Source: JBJXGE01 sp046154185
GTDB lineage: Bacteria; Planctomycetota; UBA8108; UBA1146; JAJFFE01
Length of the DNA stretch: 64,000 bases
Reading direction: 5' to 3'
Assembly (NCBI GenBank): GCA_046154185.1
Contig: JBJXGE010000053.1
Location: 1 to 64,000, forward strand
Shown: one piece after another, positions 57,279-64,000 of the stretch
Layout: every line of letters begins with the position of its first letter
Numbering within the stretch: position 1 is the stretch's first letter
Made by a program: the position numbers and the translations under genes
The notes under the pieces: generated by a model
What the model saw: the letters and a program-made list of their open reading frames with translations, nothing else
Databases searched by the model: none
What the model was told of the DNA's origin: nothing

Positions 57279-59741
57279 TCAGTGCGCGACGCTCTTCACC
57301 GCGAGGTCGACCGAGATCTCGCCATTTTCGTCGAGGGAGACCAGCACAGTGCCGCTCGTCTTGACGCCCTTGTCGAGGATCAAGTCGGCGACGCGGTCCT
57401 GCACTTGCTCCTCTATGACGCGGCGGATCCCACGCGCGCCGCTGCCGGGCGCGGTGCCGAGGTGGATCAAGTGATCCGCGGCTTCGTCGGTGACTTCGAT
57501 TTGGAGGCGCACCTTGGTCAGGCGCTCTTCGAACTTCTTGAGTTCCATGCGCAGAATCTGCTTGAGCTCTTCGTCGCTGAAGAAGTCGAAGACAACGATC
57601 TCGTCGAGACGATTGATGAGTTCCGGCCGGAAGTGGCCGCGCACCGCTTCCATGACGGCGCTGCGGCGGCTCGCGCGATCCGAGTCCGACGTGTTCTGCG
57701 AAAAGCCCATCGACGACTTCGTGTCGATGTCCTCGACGCCGAGGTTCGACGTCAGAATCACGAGCGAATTGCGGAAGTCGACGACCCGACCAAAGGCGTC
57801 GGTCAGGCGACCTTCCTCGATAATCTGCAGTAGCATGTTTGCGACATCGCCGTGCGCCTTCTCGATTTCGTCGAACAGCACGACCATGTACGGCTTGCGC
57901 CGCACTTTCTCCGTAAGCTGTCCGCCCTCCTCGTAGCCGACGTAACCCGGCGGCGAACCAATCAGGCGCGAGATCGAGTGCTTCTCCATGTACTCAGACA
58001 TGTCGAGTGAGAGCAACGCGTCCTCGGTGCCGAACAGGAACTTGGCGAGCGCTTTCGCCACCAACGTTTTGCCGACGCCGGACGGTCCGACGAAGATGAA
58101 GGATCCCATCGGCCGCCGCGGATCGCGCAGTCCTGAGCGTGAACGACGGATCGCGCGCGCGATCACGCGTATCGCCGGATCCTGACTGACCACCATCTCG
58201 TGAATCGCCGCCTCCATATGCTTGAGGCGTTCGACTTCCTCTTCCTTGATGTTGGCGGCGGGAATCCCCGTCATCATCGCGACGGTGTCGCTGATGGTCG
58301 CTTCGGTAACGACGCCATCGACTTCCTTGTTCGAGCGCTTCCACTCGAGCAAGGTCTCCTCTTTGCGGTTCTTCCCGACCTCGAGCCGATCGCGCACACG
58401 GGCCGCGAGCTCGAAGTCCTGCGAGAACACCGCCTCGTTCTTCTCGCGCTCGAGCCGTTCGATCTCCTTCTCGAGTTCCGTCACATCGGGCGGTCGCGTC
58501 GTGCGCAGCAACCGCTCGGACGAGCACGCTTCGTCGAGCACGTCGATCGCTTTGTCCGGCAGGAAACGATTCGAGATGTAACGCACCGCGAGATCGACGG
58601 AAGCGACGAGCGCAGTGTCGTCGATGCGAACCCGGTGATGCGCCTCGAAAGTGTCGCGCAAGCCCTTCAGGATCGCGATCGTCTGCTCGCGATCTGGCGG
58701 ATCGACCATCAGCGGTTGGAAGCGGCGCTCCATGGCGCCGTCTTTCTCGATGTGTTTGCGATACTCCGTGAGCGTCGTCGCGCCGATGCACTGAATCTCG
58801 CCGCGCGATAGCGACGGCTTCAGGATGTTCGATGCATCGAGGCTCGATTCCGACGCGCCTGCGCCCATGATCGTGTGCAGCTCGTCGATGAACAGGATCA
58901 CGTTGCCGGCGTCGACGACCTCTTTGATGATCGTCTTGATGCGCTTCTCAAACTCGCCGCGATATTTCGTCCCGGCGAGGAGCGCCGCGAGGTCGAGCGA
59001 GACGACGCGCTTGCGGGTCAGGATTTCTGGGACGTCACCGTCCGCGATGCGCTGCGCGAGTCCCTCGATGAGCGCGGTCTTACCGACGCCGGGTTCGCCG
59101 AGCACCGCCGGGTTGTTCTTGGTCTTGCGCGACAGAATCTGAATGAGGCGTTGAATCTCTTTCTCGCGCCCGATCACCGGATCGAGCTTGTTCTGCGTAG
59201 CCATGTCCGTCAGGTCGACGCCGTTTTGATCGAGCGTCGGCGTCGGTGCGTTTTGCTTATTCACTAACGCGGCTGGCTTCCGCGCGTCCGCCTCGGCCGG
59301 GCCCGCACTCCCGAGCATTTGCTTGATGACCTGCTGAATGCGCTCGCGATCGACGTCGTTTTCAGCGAGGACGCGCGAAGCTTCACCTTCTTCTTCGCGC
59401 AGCAGCCCGACGAGGAGATGTTCCGTGCCGATGTAGAACTGGCCCATCCGCACGGCTTGATCACCGGCGAGTTCGAGGCAGCGCTTGGCATGCGGCGTGA
59501 ACGGTAGCGACGGCGCACCTTCCTTCGGCGGGATGTTCTTGAGGCTTTCGGTGATCGCGTTCGACAAGCCCTCCGGATTCACATCGCAACGCACGAGCGC
59601 TTGGACCGCGACCGAGTCGCGTTGCTCGAGCAGGGCCCACAGGATGTGCTCGGTGCCGACGTAGCCGTGATTGAGTCGCTTGGCCTCGAAATTTGCGGTT
59701 TGCAGAACGCGTTCTGCTTTTTCGGTGAGCTTGACTGCCAA
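57279..59741 (-). CDS. clpC: ATP-dependent Clp protease ATP-binding subunit ClpC
   Basis: 820 residues starting at TTG 59741, with AGGAGG eight bases upstream and no in-frame ATG nearby. Two Clp-N repeats (about 1-150) are followed by AAA+ domain 1 (Walker A 'GEPGVGKTALIEG', Walker B 'VILFIDELHTI'), a middle domain containing an UVR motif ('FELAARVRDRLEVGK') that distinguishes ClpC from ClpA/ClpB, and AAA+ domain 2 ('GPSGVGKTLVAKAL', 'VVLFDEIEKAH'). It unfolds substrates for ClpP. The ClpP-binding loop 'IGF' type motif is probably 'SMGF' near 720. The partner gene clpP is not in this window. Confidence 0.96.
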   Translation of the reverse strand: MAVKLTEKAERVLQTANFEAKRLNHGYVGTEHILWALLEQRDSVAVQALVRCDVNPEGLSNAITESLKNIPPKEGAPSLPFTPHAKRCLELAGDQAVRMGQFYIGTEHLLVGLLREEEGEASRVLAENDVDRERIQQVIKQMLGSAGPAEADARKPAALVNKQNAPTPTLDQNGVDLTDMATQNKLDPVIGREKEIQRLIQILSRKTKNNPAVLGEPGVGKTALIEGLAQRIADGDVPEILTRKRVVSLDLAALLAGTKYRGEFEKRIKTIIKEVVDAGNVILFIDELHTIMGAGASESSLDASNILKPSLSRGEIQCIGATTLTEYRKHIEKDGAMERRFQPLMVDPPDREQTIAILKGLRDTFEAHHRVRIDDTALVASVDLAVRYISNRFLPDKAIDVLDEACSSERLLRTTRPPDVTELEKEIERLEREKNEAVFSQDFELAARVRDRLEVGKNRKEETLLEWKRSNKEVDGVVTEATISDTVAMMTGIPAANIKEEEVERLKHMEAAIHEMVVSQDPAIRVIARAIRRSRSGLRDPRRPMGSFIFVGPSGVGKTLVAKALAKFLFGTEDALLSLDMSEYMEKHSISRLIGSPPGYVGYEEGGQLTEKVRRKPYMVVLFDEIEKAHGDVANMLLQIIEEGRLTDAFGRVVDFRNSLVILTSNLGVEDIDTKSSMGFSQNTSDSDRASRRSAVMEAVRGHFRPELINRLDEIVVFDFFSDEELKQILRMELKKFEERLTKVRLQIEVTDEAADHLIHLGTAPGSGARGIRRVIEEQVQDRVADLILDKGVKTSGTVLVSLDENGEISVDLAVKSVAH

Positions 59742-59858
59742 ACAGATATCCTCCTCAGCGAGCGTCGCCGCACTGTGAGTCGCGGCGCCATAACCTCAGC
59801 CAGTCAGTGGTGATTGATTCTAGGATGTGCGCCGCACGCGGCGCAAAGACCGAAGTCG

Positions 59859-61400
59859 TTAGCTCAAGACTCCCGTCGTATCGAGTCGACGGCAAACGTC
59901 TTTCGTGCGGCTTTGAACTTCTTCAAGGTCGCGCGTGCTGAGACCGAGCTGACGCGCGAGCCGCTTGATTTGCTTGTAGGAACTCGCGACTTCTTCATCG
60001 GGCTGCGCCATCAAAGCTGCGAGTCGCACCGCTCCGAGCAGCGTGTTGCGTGGATGCTCGAGCGGCGAGTGATGCTCTCGAATCGTCGACTTGAGCGGCG
60101 CGGGAAAACCCCAACTGTCAGCGAGCAAGGCGCCCACTCGCGTGTGGTCGGTCTGGAAGACACGATTCTCGGCTTCCACAAGCTCGACACCTTGCAGGTG
60201 CACGAGGTCGAGCACTTTTCGATAGCCGGCGGTATCGACGGCCGCCAACACCATGCTGCCGATATCGAGCAGGAGCCCGGCGATCTGTGCGTGCTCTGGC
60301 TCTTCTTCGCCCATCGCCGACGCGACTGCGTGCGCGGCGATGCTGGTCATGTAGGCCTGCGTCCACTGTCGGTGCCACGTGTACTGACAGGGCGCGAGAA
60401 ACGCGCGGCGCGCCGCTTCCGCGAGCAACACCGCTTTGATCGAGATGCCGCCGAGTCGCGTCAGCAAGTCGTCGAACCGCGGCATCACCGCGGCCTCGCC
60501 GCGTCGGCGCAGCCCGGCAAGTCGCAGAGTTTTCGCGGTCAGCACCGGGTCTTGGAGTATGAGCTCGCGAATCTCCGCCTGCTCCGGATTCTCCTGTCGA
60601 TAAAGCGCGAGAATACGGGGCGCGAGGTTCGGCACCATCGGCAGCGCGAGCGCGGAGATGTAGTCTTCGGAGCCGGCTCCCGCGCGTTCGGGAGGCAGTA
60701 GCGTGATTGCACCTTCTTGCACGAGCAAGTGGAGCGCGGATGCGAGTGGATAAACCGCGACGGCCGATTCCTCGAGCAGCGTGCGGATGCTCTTCCGACC
60801 GTCGGCCTCGAGTAGCAACTTGCCTGGCGACGGCATTCCCTCCGGCCACTCGCGTCCAGCCCGGCTGTGCAGCGATTCCGAAGTGCGTTTCAAGACTTGA
60901 TCGAGATCGAAGAAGATCTCGCTGATGCGATTCCACTCATCAATCTCGTGCGCCAGGTTCAGAACGAGGGACTGCGTACCGATGAGGCCGTCGGGGAGTT
61001 TATCGTCACGCCCAAACTCATGGAAATGAAACGCCCACGTCTTCCAACGCAGGACTTCGCGCAACGCGCGCCGAATCTGCCGACCAATGACGGTGGCGAC
61101 ATCGCCGTGCGTGAGGATTCCTTCCTGCGCGAGCGCTTCGCCGAGGAATACGCTTCCGGAGTGGCGACCGATTGCGTCGTCGATCATGCGCTCCTCGAGG
61201 TTCAACTCGCGCACCAGCACATCGCCCATCAGCTGACCGGGGTCGTTGAGCATGGCGTAAGCCAGTTGGCCCTGATTGAAGCAGAAGCACCGTTCTTGCG
61301 TGTGTGACGCGATGATGAGGAGTCCGGAGAGCTGCTGATGGACCAGAAAGCCAAAGAGATCTGGCGCCGAAAGGCTGTCATTATTTCCCTGAAAGGCCAT
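59859..61400 (-). CDS. DUF4388-HDOD signalling protein
   Basis: 513 residues. The N-terminal part (about 8-180) resembles DUF4388 (PATAN-like), starting 'LFGFLVHQQLSGLLIIAS' with a 'VFLGEALAQEGILT' pattern. The C-terminal half (about 255-500) is an HDOD domain, with 'ILQDPVLTAKTLRLAG', 'LLTRLGGISIKAVLLAEAARRAF', 'HAVASAM', 'AGLLLDIGSMVLAAV' and 'ENRVFQTDHTRVGALLADSWGFP' (in parts). HDOD lacks the metal-binding HD residues and is generally a scaffold in signalling (chemotaxis, motility, cyclic-di-nucleotide). Partners unknown. Confidence 0.85.
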   Translation of the reverse strand: MAFQGNNDSLSAPDLFGFLVHQQLSGLLIIASHTQERCFCFNQGQLAYAMLNDPGQLMGDVLVRELNLEERMIDDAIGRHSGSVFLGEALAQEGILTHGDVATVIGRQIRRALREVLRWKTWAFHFHEFGRDDKLPDGLIGTQSLVLNLAHEIDEWNRISEIFFDLDQVLKRTSESLHSRAGREWPEGMPSPGKLLLEADGRKSIRTLLEESAVAVYPLASALHLLVQEGAITLLPPERAGAGSEDYISALALPMVPNLAPRILALYRQENPEQAEIRELILQDPVLTAKTLRLAGLRRRGEAAVMPRFDDLLTRLGGISIKAVLLAEAARRAFLAPCQYTWHRQWTQAYMTSIAAHAVASAMGEEEPEHAQIAGLLLDIGSMVLAAVDTAGYRKVLDLVHLQGVELVEAENRVFQTDHTRVGALLADSWGFPAPLKSTIREHHSPLEHPRNTLLGAVRLAALMAQPDEEVASSYKQIKRLARQLGLSTRDLEEVQSRTKDVCRRLDTTGVLS

Positions 61401-61585
61401 CCACGCTGCTCCGTAAGGGCGTCGATCGAATACGAGACGACACGTAAGTCTAAGATGGGGGGGCCGTCACGGCGAATCCGCGCGGCGGCGCGACGCTGGC
61501 ACTCGCCCGCGGCCCGGCTAAGATACGTGCCTGCCTCACGCAGCCATCCGATCAAAGGACCCACCTCGTAAGGAACCTCATAGCG

Positions 61586-64000
61586 ATGCGACCAGGAGCG
61601 ACCGTCCCTCTCTTCATCTCCCTTTTGATCCTGACGCTCCCAACGGAGCTCGGCGCCGGTCCGATACCGCTGCCGGGCGTCGAACTCGTTCAGGATGACG
61701 CGCTTGTCACCGAAATTCGGCAGCTCCTGCGGAAGGGCGAGTACGACGATGCGGAAGAAGCGCTTGGCGAAGCGCGGGCGGATTCGAGCGCGATCTTGTG
61801 CTTGCGCGCGCAACTACTGCACGAAACCGGGCGCGGTGCTGCGGCGTTGGAGCTCGTTGTCGGCGCGCCGGCCTACGCGAACGGCGATGTCGAATTGATG
61901 TTGTGGGCCGCCGCGCTTCACATCGAGACCGGCGCCGCGGAGGTCGCCGAGCGCGAACTCGATCGCGCGATAGCGGAGCTCGACAAGTCTGACGCGGCCG
62001 GCACCGCGGCGGCCGACGCCGCCAGCTTGCAGAATCGACGCCGCACGGCGTTGCGTATCGAGGCGCTAACCCAACTCGGCTTGCTCGCCATCTCGCGCGG
62101 CGCACGCGCACGCGGGGCCGAACATCTCAACAAGGTCGTCGACTACTACAAGAAACTGTCGAATGCGGATGCCGCGCAAGTCGACCCGGAGACTTACATC
62201 TGGATGGGGCGCGCGCTCGAAGGTCTCAACCGCTACAGCGAGGCGTATCAGGTCATGTATTCGAGCGCCTTCGACCTCGATGCCGAGCATCCGCGTGCGC
62301 ATTTGTGCGGCGGCGAGATCATGTTGACGAAGTACAACTATCCGGACGCGCGATCGCACTTCAAGGATGCGCTCAAGACGAACAAGAATCTCGCGGCGGC
62401 GCATATCGGTTTTGCCGCGGCGACGTATGTCGACTTCCAGTTTCCCGGCGATCGTTTTCAGGTGGTCGTCGACGCGCTCAAAGCGGCCGATCGCGTTTGG
62501 AAAAATCACCCGCGCGCCCTGATGCTGCGCAGCCAGCTCGCTTTCGACAGTGAGGACTGGCCGGCCGCTGAGGCCCACATTCGCGCGGCATTGGCGCAGA
62601 ATCCGAGGTCACTGGCAAACCGCGGCTATCTCGCCGCCGTGCTGTATTGCACGTATAGACTCGCGGAGTTTAAGCAACTGTGCGAGGAGACCGAAGCGCT
62701 GCATCCGGCGGCCGCCGAGTTTTACACGATTCTCGCGGAGCAACTGGTGAAACGCTTCTTCTACAGCGAAGCCACAAACTACGCAGAACAGGCCATCAAG
62801 CTCGATCCCGAATACGTGCCGGCCTTCGTGATTTTCGGCGTCAACTGTCTGCGCGTCGGTCGCGAAAACGAAGGCAAGATTTGGGTCGCGAAGGCGTTCG
62901 CCGCCGACAAGTTCAATATTTGGGCGAAGAACACGCAGACGCTGATCGGCGTCATCGAAAAAGGCTTCATCGAAACCACCACGCCCGACTTTGTCTTTCG
63001 CATGCCGAAAGACGAGGAGCGGTTCATCCTGCCGTACTTGCAGCCGCTGCTCGAGGAAGCGAAACAACGCTACGAGGCGGAGTACAACTTCAAACCGTCA
63101 GGCCCAATCGTCATCGAGGGCTTTTCGAAGCACGATCACTTTTCGGCGCGTTCGATCGGTTTGCCGGGACTCGCCGCGGCCGGCGTGTGCTTCGGCAAGA
63201 TGGTGACGCTGACGACGCCGCGTGCGCTGCCGGTGCCCTGGGGCGCCGTCGCGCTGCACGAGTACGCACACGTGATCACCGTGCAAAAGACTGGGCACCG
63301 CATTCCCCGCTGGTTCACCGAGGGGCTCTCGACTTTCGAGGAGGGGCGGCACATCAAGCGGTGGACCAACTATGACCAAGCCGAGGACTTCGTCGAAGCC
63401 GTGCACAACGACTTGCTGCTACCGATGAGTCGGCTGCAGAGTGGCTTCACGCGTCCCGACTCACCGGGCCGCGTCGGGCTTTCGTATTTTCAAGGCGGCA
63501 CGATCTGCACCTACATCACGGAGCGCTACGGGTTCGGCAAGATCGTCGAAATGCTCGACGCGTACCGAAACGGTAAGACGACCGAGCAGATCTTCCCGGA
63601 GCTGCTCGGTCTAAGCCTCGACGAATTCGATCGCGACTACCTCGTGTTCGCGCGGCGGCTCGCCGACAGTTTTGGTTTTTGGCCGCGCATCGTGCCGAGC
63701 CGAATTCCCGCGCTGCGCGACGCGGTGGAAGACAATCCGCAGGACATCGACAGTCTGGTCGCGCTCGCGACCGCATACTTCTACTCCGATCAGATCACCG
63801 ATGCCGAACTCGCGATCGGGCGTGCGCTCAAAGTCAAAAGTGACCACGCCGATTTGCAGCAGCTCGTCGGCCTGTTGCGTCTCAAGCAAGGTAAGACCAA
63901 GACCGCGGCGGAGTCGTTCAGCAAGGCGATCGAACTTGGTACGCGCGATCGCTATCGTGCGCGCCTGGGGCTTGCGATGATTCTGGCGCAAGATGGCGAA
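61586..64000 (+). CDS. TPR-containing gluzincin metalloprotease (C-terminus cut by window edge)
   Basis: The frame opens at ATG 61586 and continues without stop through the last base, 805 codons. A signal peptide spans residues 1 to about 25 ('VPLFISLLILTLPTELGAG'). Residues about 35-500 contain helical TPR-like repeats (for example 'VFAYNFKPSG'-free, 'AHIRAALAQNPRSLANRGYLAA', 'ATNYAEQAIKLDPEYVPAFV', in parts). The peptidase MA-like domain has the zinc motif 'ALHEYAHVITVQ' (His558, Glu559, His562) and the downstream ligand in 'PRWFTEGLSTFEEG', the gluzincin pattern. TPR repeats reappear near residue 720 to the window end. Substrate unknown. Confidence 0.87.
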   Translation, partial: MRPGATVPLFISLLILTLPTELGAGPIPLPGVELVQDDALVTEIRQLLRKGEYDDAEEALGEARADSSAILCLRAQLLHETGRGAAALELVVGAPAYANGDVELMLWAAALHIETGAAEVAERELDRAIAELDKSDAAGTAAADAASLQNRRRTALRIEALTQLGLLAISRGARARGAEHLNKVVDYYKKLSNADAAQVDPETYIWMGRALEGLNRYSEAYQVMYSSAFDLDAEHPRAHLCGGEIMLTKYNYPDARSHFKDALKTNKNLAAAHIGFAAATYVDFQFPGDRFQVVVDALKAADRVWKNHPRALMLRSQLAFDSEDWPAAEAHIRAALAQNPRSLANRGYLAAVLYCTYRLAEFKQLCEETEALHPAAAEFYTILAEQLVKRFFYSEATNYAEQAIKLDPEYVPAFVIFGVNCLRVGRENEGKIWVAKAFAADKFNIWAKNTQTLIGVIEKGFIETTTPDFVFRMPKDEERFILPYLQPLLEEAKQRYEAEYNFKPSGPIVIEGFSKHDHFSARSIGLPGLAAAGVCFGKMVTLTTPRALPVPWGAVALHEYAHVITVQKTGHRIPRWFTEGLSTFEEGRHIKRWTNYDQAEDFVEAVHNDLLLPMSRLQSGFTRPDSPGRVGLSYFQGGTICTYITERYGFGKIVEMLDAYRNGKTTEQIFPELLGLSLDEFDRDYLVFARRLADSFGFWPRIVPSRIPALRDAVEDNPQDIDSLVALATAYFYSDQITDAELAIGRALKVKSDHADLQQLVGLLRLKQGKTKTAAESFSKAIELGTRDRYRARLGLAMILAQDGE

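Overview
The window is about 64 kb of GC-rich DNA, densely coding on both strands, with no rRNA, tRNA, CRISPR array, phage or insertion sequence that I could recognise. It most likely comes from a member of the Planctomycetota or a close relative. Four secreted proteins end in the dockerin-like RGDxNxDG...NIADAI module common in that phylum. There is a divergent planctomycete-style ECF-like sigma factor, a sigma factor fused to a transmembrane segment and an extracellular repeat region, and an FG-GAP/UnbV protein. The assignment is inference from gene content; no phylogenetic marker was run.

Layout. 1-6 kb: a truncated Uma2-type nuclease, a secreted dockerin-module protein, an alpha/beta hydrolase and glycosyltransferase pair, a sigma-like gene overlapping an unknown gene, and an unknown conserved-looking protein. 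6.1-11.8 kb: a tightly coupled six-gene tryptophan/kynurenine operon (3-HAA dioxygenase, ACMS decarboxylase, kynureninase, kynurenine monooxygenase, tryptophan dioxygenase, kynurenine formamidase). 11.8-17.2 kb: a membrane protein with a DUF4166-like protein, then topA followed by an atypical SDR and a RidA-family protein that could be a 2-aminomuconate deaminase. 17.5-20.1 kb: glnA and, divergently, mutM. 20.1-26.4 kb: a complete SUF iron-sulfur operon (Rrf2 regulator, sufB, sufC, sufD, sufS, sufU, sufT) with a palindrome over its probable promoter.

26.5-36.5 kb: a lipoprotein, a large EF-hand/membrane protein, a five-haem secreted cytochrome carrying the dockerin-like module, another lipoprotein, an M14 carboxypeptidase and a YugP-type membrane protease. 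36.7-40.4 kb: an operon of a zinc-ribbon membrane protein, an ABC ATPase, an ABC-2 permease and an ATP-grasp enzyme. 40.6-44.3 kb: the sigma-TM-repeat fusion. 44.5-52.8 kb: a polytopic spermidine-synthase-like protein, two convergent secreted dockerin-module proteins and a Tat-exported SpdH-like FAD oxidoreductase. 52.9-64 kb: a DUF1232 protein with a histone-like tail, a Tat glyoxalase-like protein, a small DUF5670 protein, an FMN-reductase-like protein, a lipoprotein hydrolase, clpC, a DUF4388-HDOD regulator and a truncated TPR metalloprotease.

Together the genes suggest an aerobic heterotroph that degrades tryptophan through 3-hydroxyanthranilate, builds Fe-S clusters with a SUF-only type operon, and exports many cell-surface proteins. 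The least conventional items are the membrane-tethered sigma-factor fusion, the shared C-terminal module ending in Cys-Pro on four otherwise unrelated secreted proteins, and the SDR/RidA pair near the kynurenine operon.
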